64,000 nucleotides of DNA from Vreelandella nanhaiensis (GTDB taxonomy: Bacteria; Pseudomonadota; Gammaproteobacteria; Pseudomonadales; Halomonadaceae): assembly GCF_003990185.1 (NCBI RefSeq), contig NZ_RZHF01000014.1:124001-188000 (forward strand), in the 5' to 3' direction. How positions within the stretch are numbered: the first letter of the stretch is position 1; each line of letters opens with the position of its first letter. The translations under genes and the position numbers were made by a program. The notes beneath the pieces were generated by a model. The model saw only the letters and a program-made list of their open reading frames with translations. It had not been told where the DNA came from and did not search any database. Shown piece by piece: positions 45,437 to 53,135 of the stretch.

Positions 45437-45883
45437 TTAGCTATTATCGGTAGGAATTCTCATCAATGCTGCAAGGCGGTTGTGCCGACCCGCTAGTAAA
45501 TCTGCCAAAGTGTAATTATCCAGAACGCTCAGGAAAGCATTCAAGGCGTCGTTAAGAATCGGCTTCAAACGGCACGAAGGAGTAACGATGCAGCTATTGT
45601 CCTCACGAAAACACTCCACCAGAGCCATTTCCTGTTCAGTGTCCCTAACTAAGGCACCTAACCGGATATGTTCAGGCGCTCTGTTGAGCCAAAGTCCGCC
45701 GTGTTTGCCTCGAATTGCTTTAAGGTACTCTTTTTGATGTAATTCCTGGACAATTTTCATCAGGTGATTGCGCGAGATCGAGAATGTCTCGGCAATTTCC
45801 GTGATGGTGGTACGTTCTTCACCCTTGGTCGCCAGGTAAAGCAAAACGCGGATAGAGTAATCGGTAAAGCGGGTTAAGTGCAT
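45437..45883 (-). CDS. nsrR: Rrf2-family NO-sensing repressor NsrR
   Basis: 148 residues from MHLTRFTDYSIRVLLYLA, the NsrR start, chosen over an ATG 21 bp upstream. The winged helix includes TITEIAETFSISRNHLMKIVQELHQKEYL. Three cysteines in VECFREDNSCIVTPSC match the Cys arrangement that holds the iron-sulfur cluster, which reacts with nitric oxide. CRLKPILNDALNAFLSVLDNYTLADL is the usual C-terminus. NsrR represses NO-detoxification genes such as hmp. No such gene lies next to it, although a dead globin gene is 3 kb away. Confidence 0.9.
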   Translation of the reverse strand: MHLTRFTDYSIRVLLYLATKGEERTTITEIAETFSISRNHLMKIVQELHQKEYLKAIRGKHGGLWLNRAPEHIRLGALVRDTEQEMALVECFREDNSCIVTPSCRLKPILNDALNAFLSVLDNYTLADLLAGRHNRLAALMRIPTDNS

Positions 45884-46116
45884 GAGTTGCCGAATGTAGG
45901 TCAAAAACGCATTGTACGGCGTTTAAAAGGTCTGGGGAATCATCTACGCTCTTCCTAGCTCAGTACTGCCGTGTAATGGCCTGGATACCCTATGGACTTT
46001 TAAGGATTATTAACCTATAGCAATTTAATTGCCTGGCCAAGAAGTTAGGATGCGCCAAAGGTGATAAGTTTTTCGTGCCTATTCGTTGTATGGGAACGCT
46101 GTCTCAGGGAGGTCGT

Positions 46117-46545
46117 ATGAGCTATGAAATAGCCCTTAAGCGGGTCTATTCCGCGTTTGAAGAAGCCGATGGTTCGCGTATTTTAGTTGACCGTTTATGG
46201 CCACGTGGAAAAGAGCGCGCATCGCTTTCATTAACAGAGTGGTATCGGGATGCTGCACCCTCATCGTCACTGCGGCGCGACTATCATCAACAGAAGATCA
46301 GCGAAGCTTCCTTTCAAACTCGCTACCGGCTAGAGCTTAAAGAATCCAAACAGGTCTTGCTGCCGCTGATGCGCTATGCCCGAAAAGGCAAGCTGACGCT
46401 ACTGACTGCGGCCCGTCAGTTAGAGCAATCGCATCTGCCGTTGTTACGTGAAGCTTTGCTGTGCGCACTCGATGAAGAGGACCGCCTTGATCAGGAACCC
46501 GCGTCTTCACCATGTTATCTAGGCACGCCTTTGGATAATACCTAA
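46117..46545 (+). CDS. DUF488 family protein
   Basis: 142 residues. LKRVYSAFEEADGSRILVDRLWPRGKERASLSLTEW is the DUF488 signature (KR.Y......G.R.LVDRLWPRG). The product is small and soluble. DUF488 function is not known with certainty. The ATG at 46117 follows GGGAGG with a short spacer; an in-frame ATG 42 bp upstream (46075) does not. It is divergent from nsrR, so NsrR control is possible, but I see no clear NsrR dyad between them. Confidence 0.88.
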   Translation: MSYEIALKRVYSAFEEADGSRILVDRLWPRGKERASLSLTEWYRDAAPSSSLRRDYHQQKISEASFQTRYRLELKESKQVLLPLMRYARKGKLTLLTAARQLEQSHLPLLREALLCALDEEDRLDQEPASSPCYLGTPLDNT

Positions 46546-46700
46546 CGAGCACTTTATTATCATTAACGCATTGGCTTGGCTTCATACATTTATTGCGTGT
46601 TAAAAGATTTTAGTTAATAGGTTGTTAATTGACATGGAAAACAGGTCAAAGTCAGTATACCCATTAAAATTTGTTATTAGTATATAATCGTTATTTACAG

Positions 46701-46735
46701 AAAAGTGCAAGCTGATTCCGCTTGCACTTTTTTTT
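46701..46735 (+). terminator. Rho-independent terminator
   Basis: AAAAGTGCAAGC (46701-46712), 7-nt loop, GCTTGCACTTTT (46720-46731), then four more T. It insulates the Lrp operon from the DUF488 gene. Confidence 0.92.
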
Positions 46736-46756
46736 GCCTAGAAGTCATGTTTTTAA

Positions 46757-46839
46757 ATATTCAAGAAAACATCTCAGTAGGTGAAAAAATATTCTTGAAA
46801 CTGGTGAATTTATCCTACATGTGGAAATATATTCCTGAA
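46757..46839 (+). promoter_or_regulatory. Three repeats of ATATTC-N2-GAA before the Lrp-type gene
   Basis: ATATTCAAGAA (46757-46767), ATATTCTTGAA (46789-46799) and ATATTCCTGAA (46829-46839) are spaced 32 and 40 bp apart, about three and four helical turns. The last ends 22 bp before the start codon. Multiple phased sites are what oligomeric Lrp/AsnC regulators bind, so autoregulation of the operon is the likely role. Confidence 0.7.
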
Positions 46840-46861
46840 TTTATTTTAATGGGGAAATAAA

Positions 46862-47329
46862 TTGCTTATTGACCGCTTTGATTTGAAAATTATTGAACAG
46901 CTTCAGCGTAATGATAACCTTTCTATAGCCCAGCTTGCAGAAGGCGTAGGGCTTTCGGTAACCCCTTGCTGGCGTCGTATTCAGCGTCTTGAAAAAGAGG
47001 GGATCATCGAAAAGAGAATCGCCGTTTTAAACCCTGAAAAGCTTAATCTTGGTCTGACTGTTTTCGTGATGATTAAAACCGATAAGCATAATCAGGTCTG
47101 GCTGGATGCCTTCAAAGAAGCCGTTCAGTCTTTCCCCGAAGTCATGGAGGTGAACAGGTTGGCGGGGGAATACGATTACCTGCTCAAGGTTATTACGCGC
47201 GATAACCAATCTTATGACGCCTTTTATAAAAGGCTTATCGCTAAAATAGAGCTGAGTAATGTCACATCCTGCTTCTCAATGGAACAAGTCAAAAAAACCA
47301 CCGAACTGCCACTCGGGGACGTCATCTGA
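46862..47329 (+). CDS. Lrp/AsnC-family transcriptional regulator
   Basis: 155 residues. An N-terminal helix-turn-helix (DLKIIEQLQRNDNLSIAQLAEGVGLSVTPCWRRIQRLEKEGII) and a C-terminal RAM effector domain (about 70-145) with EVNRLAGEYDYLLKV are clear. Such regulators sense amino acids or related compounds. The start codon is TTG at 46862, preceded by GGGGA. Its last 71 bp overlap the next gene, suggesting translational coupling. It is the first gene of a same-strand run ending at 54421, and most likely controls it. Confidence 0.9.
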   Translation: MLIDRFDLKIIEQLQRNDNLSIAQLAEGVGLSVTPCWRRIQRLEKEGIIEKRIAVLNPEKLNLGLTVFVMIKTDKHNQVWLDAFKEAVQSFPEVMEVNRLAGEYDYLLKVITRDNQSYDAFYKRLIAKIELSNVTSCFSMEQVKKTTELPLGDVI

Positions 47330-48968
47330 TTGGATCAACTACATTCGTGACGAAGTCATTGGTGAAGGGGCGGCGATTCCCGGACCCTTTGGAGAGCGTC
47401 CGCTGCTCTATGCTGACTACACCGCATCGGGGCGGGCCTTGGGAGTCATTGAAGAAACCATGCGCTATCAGGTGCTGCCGTTCTACGCCAATACCCATAC
47501 TGAAACATCCTATACCGGTAGAGCCACCACCCAGCTCCGTGAAGCCGCGCGCCAAGCAGTAGGTGATTCAGTGGGAGCCAATGATGACTACGCGATAATT
47601 TTTGCAGGCGCTGGTGCGACAGCCGCTATCAATCGCTGCAGTCAGATTTTGGGCCTCAATCCAGGTGTCGAATCTTCGCCACAGGCCAGGCCCGTGGTCT
47701 TTATCGGCCCCTTTGAGCATCACTCTAATGATCTTATCTGGCGCGAGTGCGACGTTGACCTGGTTCGCATTCCGCTCGCCGATAGCGGTGTTCCCTGTCT
47801 GGACACGCTGGCCAGACGGCTTGATGAATACGCTGACCATGAGATGAAAGTTGCTGCCTTCTCGGCGGCCTCTAACGTCACGGGTATCAAGACAGATGTT
47901 GCGGCACTCGCGCGGCTAGTGCACCAACATAAAGGAATCGTCCTGCTCGACTACGCGGCCAGCGGCCCTTATGTCAGCATCAACGTAGCAGGAAGGGGTG
48001 AGGGCGATCATCTGGACGCCATTTTTCTTTCACCGCACAAGTTTGTCGGTGGCCCAGGCAGTTCCGGTGTTTTAGTTATTCGCAAGGCGCTTTGTCGAAA
48101 TGCAAAGCCCTCAATTGCGGGGGGAGGCACGGTGTCTTATGTGACCGCTAACCACCACCGATATGTAACAAACATCCAGCGCCGGGAAGAGGCGGGCACG
48201 CCGGGTATTTTGGGGGATATTCGCGCGGGGTTTGCATTTCGCATCAAAGACCTGGTGGGCGCTGAACATATTGAGGCCCGCGAGCGTGAGCTGGTAAAAA
48301 TGGCGATGACGCGCTGGCAGGCCGTCAGCAATATTCATTTGCTAGGCTCGTTGACGGCTTCTCGATTAGCTATTTTCTCATTTAACATAAGCGCCGGAGG
48401 GCGGGATATTCACCATAACCTGATCGTTGCCATGCTCAATGATCTGTTTGGTATTCAGGCACGAGGTGGCTGTTCCTGTGCTGGCCCTTATGGCCATGAG
48501 CTTCTTTCAATCGATGAAAAAACGGCGGCTGAACACGAAGATTTAGTCCAAATGGGAAGAAGCTTATATCGTCCAGGTTGGGTAAGAGTCGGTTTTAATT
48601 TCTTTTTTAGCAATGAAGCCACTAACTATGTAATATCGGCGGTCGAATTTCTTGCTCGTTATGCCCCGATATTAATGAAACTGTACTCAGTGGATGAACA
48701 TAGTGGTGTTTGGCACGCCTGTTCTCAGCGCGTGCCCACACGGCCTGCCAACCTTTTGGATACGCTCTTGTCGCAAGGTGCTGGCCATGAGCAAGCCTTA
48801 CTGACCGATGCTGAGGACTACTTTGCCAGAGCTGAGCAATTGGTTGAACAGGCTAGAGCGTTACCGTTGGCTGTTACTACCCGCTCTCCTGATGTACCCG
48901 TTCGTTGGTTCTGGTGGCCGCATGAAGCGGAGCAGGCCCTTCAGGCACAAATCGAGACTACGCAATGA
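47259..48968 (+). CDS. Class V PLP-dependent aminotransferase / cysteine-desulfurase-like enzyme
   Basis: 569 residues. Fold type I PLP enzyme: AIIFAGAGATAAINR, FEHHSNDLIWRE (the His stacking on PLP), LLDYAASGPYVSI (the Asp) and FLSPHKFVGGPGSSG with the Schiff-base Lys. A Cys-rich loop, ARGGCSCAGPYGHELL, sits where desulfurases such as SufS hold a catalytic Cys. It is longer than usual (about 400), with an added C-terminal helical segment from about 470. The reaction could be C-S lyase/desulfurase, transamination or decarboxylation. The ATG at 47259 lies inside the Lrp gene and no later start fits the family. Confidence 0.8.
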   Translation: MSHPASQWNKSKKPPNCHSGTSSDWINYIRDEVIGEGAAIPGPFGERPLLYADYTASGRALGVIEETMRYQVLPFYANTHTETSYTGRATTQLREAARQAVGDSVGANDDYAIIFAGAGATAAINRCSQILGLNPGVESSPQARPVVFIGPFEHHSNDLIWRECDVDLVRIPLADSGVPCLDTLARRLDEYADHEMKVAAFSAASNVTGIKTDVAALARLVHQHKGIVLLDYAASGPYVSINVAGRGEGDHLDAIFLSPHKFVGGPGSSGVLVIRKALCRNAKPSIAGGGTVSYVTANHHRYVTNIQRREEAGTPGILGDIRAGFAFRIKDLVGAEHIEARERELVKMAMTRWQAVSNIHLLGSLTASRLAIFSFNISAGGRDIHHNLIVAMLNDLFGIQARGGCSCAGPYGHELLSIDEKTAAEHEDLVQMGRSLYRPGWVRVGFNFFFSNEATNYVISAVEFLARYAPILMKLYSVDEHSGVWHACSQRVPTRPANLLDTLLSQGAGHEQALLTDAEDYFARAEQLVEQARALPLAVTTRSPDVPVRWFWWPHEAEQALQAQIETTQ

Positions 48969-50434
48969 CCATGACTCCCTCACTGGCGGGCGCCGGCCTT
49001 GATGCGCTTAACGCCCGCGTTCAATACGATCTGGCGTGTTTGAATATACCTCCAGCCAACTGGGTGCCCCAGCAAACATTGGATAACGGCCAGGCCGTAC
49101 ACGATGTGGTCATCATTGGCGGCGGGCAGTGTGGGCTGGTTGCGGCATTTGCGCTGCTGTCGGGTGGCATCAGCAATATCCGTATCTTTGACCGCAATCC
49201 GGTTGGTCTGGAAGGCCCTTGGCTGAACTACGCGCGTATGGAAACCCTGCGCTCTCCCAAAACCCTGCCTGGGCCCAGCTACGGCTTTGCATCGCTGACC
49301 TTTCGGGCGTGGTATGAAGCGCAGTTTGGCACCCAAGCGTGGGAGGCGCTGGATAAAATTCCACGTCCTACCTGGATGGCTTATTTAAGCTGGTACCGCG
49401 AAGTATTAAAGCTGCCTGTTGAGAATAACGTAAAGGTAGAGCACGTTACGCCAGAAGGTGACCTGTTAAGACTTGAGCTTTCAGGGCCAGGTGCTCCCAG
49501 TGAAACGGTGCTGACACGCAAGCTTGTCATGGCCACGGGGCGTGAGGGCACCGGAGCACCCAAGATTCCTACCTTTGTTGATAGCCTGCCAGCCCATGCT
49601 TGGGCGCACTCTGCCGATGAGATCGACTTTGCGCGTTTAAAAGACAAGCGGGTGGCGGTCATTGGCGTGGGTGCTTCAGCCGTAGATAACGCGGCAGAAG
49701 CACTTGAACATGGTGCTCAAGAGGTGCGTTTTCTGATTCGTCGCAAGCAAATGCCTCTGATCAATAAAATGATGGGCATTGGCTCCTTTGGCTTTACCCA
49801 CGGCTATGCGTCGCTGCCTGATGAGTGGCGCTGGCGCATCATGCATTATTCGTTTGCTACGCAGACGCCACCGCCTCGGGGATCTACCTTGCGCGTTAGC
49901 CGCCATGCCAATGCGCATTTCCACTTCGGCTGTGGCATAAACACCATGCGAATGGAAGACGATGAAATCGTGATTGAAACCCAACAGGGAGTGGTGCGCT
50001 GTGACTACCTGATTCTGGGGACCGGCTTTGAAATCGACCCACTGGCGCGCACCGAACTAGCAGGCTACGCCGACCGCATTCTTTTATGGCGTGACCGCTA
50101 CCAGCCACCGGCTGAGCTTGCAAATGACGAGCTGGGAAATTTTCCCTACGTAGAACGTGATTTTGCATTTCAGGAGCGCGAGCCGGGGGAGGCGCCATGG
50201 CTTCGTAATATTCACTGCTTCAACTACGGCGCAACCGTGAGTTTGGGCAAGGTCAGCGGTGATATTCCGGGTATCAGCGAGGGCGCAAGCTGGCTTGCCG
50301 GTGCCATCGCCGCCAATCTTTACCGCGAAGATGCAGAGCTTCATTGGCAGCGGCTTGAGCAGTATGACTCGCCTGAATTGTTAGGCGATGAGTGGGAAGC
50401 TACGCCGCTACCTGAGCACGCTGGCAACGTCTGA
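48965..50434 (+). CDS. FAD/NAD(P)-dependent oxidoreductase (flavoprotein monooxygenase-like)
   Basis: 489 residues. An N-terminal 45-residue extension precedes the FAD motif DVVIIGGGQCGLVAAFAL. LVMATGREG is the linker, and RVAVIGVGASAVDNAAEALEHG is the NAD(P) motif. CDYLILGTGFEID is the second FAD contact. The two dinucleotide sites are arranged as in class B flavin monooxygenases, but the BVMO/FMO fingerprint FxGxxxHxxxW is not visible, so I keep the call general. It overlaps the PLP-enzyme gene by 4 bp (ATGA), so it is tightly co-expressed. Its substrate is presumably that of the neighbouring genes. Confidence 0.83.
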   Translation: MTMTPSLAGAGLDALNARVQYDLACLNIPPANWVPQQTLDNGQAVHDVVIIGGGQCGLVAAFALLSGGISNIRIFDRNPVGLEGPWLNYARMETLRSPKTLPGPSYGFASLTFRAWYEAQFGTQAWEALDKIPRPTWMAYLSWYREVLKLPVENNVKVEHVTPEGDLLRLELSGPGAPSETVLTRKLVMATGREGTGAPKIPTFVDSLPAHAWAHSADEIDFARLKDKRVAVIGVGASAVDNAAEALEHGAQEVRFLIRRKQMPLINKMMGIGSFGFTHGYASLPDEWRWRIMHYSFATQTPPPRGSTLRVSRHANAHFHFGCGINTMRMEDDEIVIETQQGVVRCDYLILGTGFEIDPLARTELAGYADRILLWRDRYQPPAELANDELGNFPYVERDFAFQEREPGEAPWLRNIHCFNYGATVSLGKVSGDIPGISEGASWLAGAIAANLYREDAELHWQRLEQYDSPELLGDEWEATPLPEHAGNV

Positions 50435-50460
50435 TATGGCGTATTGAAAAGCAAGGAATC

Positions 50461-50958
50461 ATGATGACGAACATAATAGAAAAAGCCGCCAATGTGCCCA
50501 GCACTGGCCCGCTGGCAGAGGCCCTAGCTGTGCGCAGCAAGTTGATGGACTTGACCCAGGCTTCTTACGAAGCTGCGTTGCTACCCAGTGATGAAGGTCA
50601 GGTACCTGCCAATGTGCGTGCCGCGCTGGCATGCCGCATGGCGCGTATTTGCCAGCAGGCAGGCCTGACTCAGCACTACGCTGAATTGTTGGCAGGTTAT
50701 GGCTGTGAGGCCGACCCGTATCAGCTTGCTGAGCCTGGTAACAAGCCGCCCGCGTCCGAAAAGCGCCTTTACGCTATGGTGGAGTATGTTGACCTGGTGA
50801 CTCAAAGCCCTCGCGATGCCACGAAAGCGGACATTCATGCACTGAGTGAAGCAGGTATTAAAGAAGACGATATTGTGCGTCTGGCAGGGTTGGTTGCCTT
50901 TGTGAACTATCAGCTGCGCGTGGCCGCCGTACTTAGCGTAATGGGAGACGCCAAATGA
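50461..50958 (+). CDS. Carboxymuconolactone-decarboxylase-like protein (first of a pair)
   Basis: 165 residues, all-helical by composition, resembling the CMD/AhpD fold (PANVRAALACRMARICQQAGLTQHYAELL). The CxxC redox pair is absent, so it is not a peroxidase by itself. From memory it recalls the paired families TIGR04029 and TIGR04030 (Avi_7170 and Avi_7169), which occur together next to uptake systems. It ends overlapping the next gene by 4 bp. A partner role for the second protein is likely. Confidence 0.7.
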   Translation: MMTNIIEKAANVPSTGPLAEALAVRSKLMDLTQASYEAALLPSDEGQVPANVRAALACRMARICQQAGLTQHYAELLAGYGCEADPYQLAEPGNKPPASEKRLYAMVEYVDLVTQSPRDATKADIHALSEAGIKEDDIVRLAGLVAFVNYQLRVAAVLSVMGDAK

Positions 50959-51533
50959 GTCGGGTTATTCATAAATTCACCACACGCGTGCCTACTTGGC
51001 GCCCGCATATCACTCCGATCGATTTTGATAATGCGACACCGGCTCAGCGCGAAGCGTTAAAAGAGACGCCATCCAATACCAAAATTTCTGATTACGTGCT
51101 GGTATTGGCCCACGACCCTGAGTCGTTGCGTATCCGTACCTCGCTGTTTAACGGCATCATGTACGACAAGGGAGGGCTTTCCCGGGATGAGCGTGAGTTG
51201 GGGGCGGTAGCCGCCTCAGTGGTGAACCGGTGTATATACTGCGCGGCCGTCCATGCCCAGCGTTATAACCAAATCGTGGGTGATGAAAAGGTCATGCAGG
51301 ATATCTTCCTGCGCGGCAAGGAAGCGGACCTGGCACCTCGCATACGGGCTATTTTGAAGTTTGCGATGCGCTTGTCCGAGTGTCCGCCTAATGTGGCACA
51401 AAGTGATATCCAAAGCTTGCGTGAGGTAGGGCTTGATGATCAGGAAATTCTTGATTTAACGCTTTCAACCACCTTGTTTGGATGGGCAAACCGGCTGATG
51501 CATACCTTGGGCGAACCGGTTTCTAATACCTAG
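50955..51533 (+). CDS. AhpD-like peroxidase-related enzyme (second CMD protein)
   Basis: 192 residues. A CMD/AhpD domain carries ELGAVAASVVNRCIYCAAVHAQRY, in which the CxxC and downstream His form the AhpD active site. This family is labelled peroxidase-related or alkylhydroperoxidase-domain. It starts with VPTWRPHITPIDFDNATPAQREAL, typical of the longer peroxidase-related subtype. The overlap with the preceding CMD gene (ATGA) indicates a stoichiometric pair. It could remove peroxide made by the flavoprotein upstream; that is an inference. Confidence 0.8.
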   Translation: MSRVIHKFTTRVPTWRPHITPIDFDNATPAQREALKETPSNTKISDYVLVLAHDPESLRIRTSLFNGIMYDKGGLSRDERELGAVAASVVNRCIYCAAVHAQRYNQIVGDEKVMQDIFLRGKEADLAPRIRAILKFAMRLSECPPNVAQSDIQSLREVGLDDQEILDLTLSTTLFGWANRLMHTLGEPVSNT

Positions 51534-51576
51534 CTGAAAACTAAAAAAAACATTGGCACATTTTATAGGACTCCTC

Positions 51577-52563
51577 ATGACTAAAACCCTATTCCCCCGT
51601 CTTGCGCTGGTAAGTGCTGTTTCCATGTTGATGGCATCCCCTGCCATGGCAGAAACTCTGCGTCTGGGTACCGTGGTTAGTGCCCCCCATCCATGGCTTG
51701 ACGCTGCAGAAGCGTTTAAGGCAGAAGTGGAGGAAGCGACCGATAATCGTATTACTGTGCAGATTTTTCCGGGTGGCCAGCTGGGCAATGACCAGACCAT
51801 GGTCGATGAAATCCGGATCGGCACGACCGATATGATTATTGGTGGAGTGATGAATATCTCTCCCTATGTGCCCGATTTTGAAATTTTCAGCCTGAACTAC
51901 CTGTTTGAAGATATGGATGAGTTCCGGGCAGCGACAGCGGTCGATTCAGCGGTATATAGCTACTTTGATAACGCCATGACCGAGGCCGGAGTTGGGCTTA
52001 AGCTTCTGAGCTTGACCGGTGGTGGTACGCGCAACCTGAGCACTAACACAGGCCCGGTGGATAAGCCTTCGGATCTGAAAGGTGTCAAGATGCGCGTGAC
52101 AGGCTCGCGCCTGGATGCCGAAATGTGGCAAACGGCCGGAGCTTTAACCACGTCGCTTCCCTGGACCGAAATCTATACCGGCCTGCAAACCGGCGTTGTA
52201 GGCGCCTTTGAAAGTACTATCAGCGGCTATCTTTCCAGTCGTTTGTATGAAGTTGCGCCTTTCCATGCCAAAACTGAACACCAGATCATGATGAGCCATA
52301 TTTCGATCAGCGAAAACCGTTTCAACCGGTTCTCTGAAGAAGACCAGGCCATCATTCAGGAAGCCGCACGCCATGCGGGCGAACATGGCACCGAAAAAGG
52401 GGTCGAGTACGACGCTGAGTTCATTCAGCAGTTTGAAGACCTGGGTGTCACCGTGACCGAAGTCGATAAACAGGCGTTTATCGATCAGGTAGTTCCGCTG
52501 CATGAGAAATTTGCTGAAGAGCGCGGTTTGACTGACCTGCTTGAAACTATCCGCAGCCTATAA
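51577..52563 (+). CDS. TRAP transporter substrate-binding protein (DctP type)
   Basis: 328 residues with a signal peptide cleaved after AMA (MTKTLFPRLALVSAVSMLMASPAMAE). The periplasmic protein has LRLGTVVSAPHPWLDAAEAFK, TVQIFPGGQLGNDQTMVDEIRIGTTDM and GVKMRVTGSRLDAEMWQTAG, where the conserved Arg of DctP proteins contacts a carboxylate. So the substrate probably carries a carboxylate or sulfonate group. ATG 51577 (AGGA with a 7-nt spacer) is preferred over an in-frame TTG at 51553. Confidence 0.92.
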   Translation: MTKTLFPRLALVSAVSMLMASPAMAETLRLGTVVSAPHPWLDAAEAFKAEVEEATDNRITVQIFPGGQLGNDQTMVDEIRIGTTDMIIGGVMNISPYVPDFEIFSLNYLFEDMDEFRAATAVDSAVYSYFDNAMTEAGVGLKLLSLTGGGTRNLSTNTGPVDKPSDLKGVKMRVTGSRLDAEMWQTAGALTTSLPWTEIYTGLQTGVVGAFESTISGYLSSRLYEVAPFHAKTEHQIMMSHISISENRFNRFSEEDQAIIQEAARHAGEHGTEKGVEYDAEFIQQFEDLGVTVTEVDKQAFIDQVVPLHEKFAEERGLTDLLETIRSL

Positions 52564-52574
52564 AGGCGTTGGTG

Positions 52575-52608
52575 ATGCGCCGCGTCTTGTATACAAGACG
52601 CGGCGCAT
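52575..52608 (+). promoter_or_regulatory. 34-bp perfect palindrome between dctP-type and dctQ-type genes
   Basis: Positions 52575-52591 and 52592-52608 are exact reverse complements, with centre at GTA|TAC. It forms a very stable hairpin 12 nt after the binding-protein stop and is not followed by a T-tract. Such hairpins protect the upstream message and let the binding protein be made in excess over the membrane subunits. Confidence 0.75.
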
Positions 52609-52628
52609 GCCCATGAAAGGACAGATGC

Positions 52629-53135
52629 ATGCGGAAAATTAATGATGTAATTGAAAAAATCCTGCTGGTGTTGGCAGGTTCCCTGTTTGCTGCCTTTATT
52701 CTGACCGTTCTTTATCAAGTGGTAGCGCGCAATTACCTGAAAATTTCTGTCTCTTGGACAGATGAAGTGGCAATGGCCTGTTTTATCTGGGCAGTATTTA
52801 TAGGTGCGGCGGTTGCCTTACGTAAGCGTAAGCATTATGTGATCGATATTTTTCCTCCCCAGTTTGTCGTCACCCAGCGTATCTTGCGTCTGTTTGGCAG
52901 TGTCGCCTGTCTACCTTTGATCTATGTACTGGTGGTGCATGGCAACGTACTGGTGGATATGGGCTGGAACCGCCGCTCAGTCGCATTAGGAACACCCATG
53001 GCCTATATCTTTGCCGCTTTACCTGTGGCTGGGGTCGCGATGGTGCTGTTTTCCATTGAAACCATCCTCGATGATATTGCAGTGCTATTTAAAAGCAACA
53101 AGGTCAAGCCAACCAAAGAGGCAAAAGGTTCATGA
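52629..53135 (+). CDS. TRAP transporter small permease (DctQ type)
   Basis: 168 residues with four membrane segments. The family pattern ISVSWTDEVAMACFIWAVFIGAAVALRKRKHYVIDIF is seen at about 38-75. DctQ subunits join the binding protein to the large permease. It follows the binding-protein gene after the palindromic hairpin and overlaps the dctM-type gene by 4 bp. Confidence 0.92.
   Translation: MRKINDVIEKILLVLAGSLFAAFILTVLYQVVARNYLKISVSWTDEVAMACFIWAVFIGAAVALRKRKHYVIDIFPPQFVVTQRILRLFGSVACLPLIYVLVVHGNVLVDMGWNRRSVALGTPMAYIFAALPVAGVAMVLFSIETILDDIAVLFKSNKVKPTKEAKGS

Larger units (their letters stand above)
46546..46861. other. Intergenic region with terminator and operator repeats
   Basis: 316 bp between the DUF488 gene and the Lrp-type gene. 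It contains TTGACA at 46629-46634 with no good -10, the terminator at 46701-46735, and three copies of a repeat ahead of the Lrp gene. Confidence 0.5.

Noticed and set aside
46629..46735. Possible small RNA between TTGACA and the terminator
   Set aside because: No acceptable -10 at 16-18 bp from the TTGACA, so the terminator is more simply an insulator.
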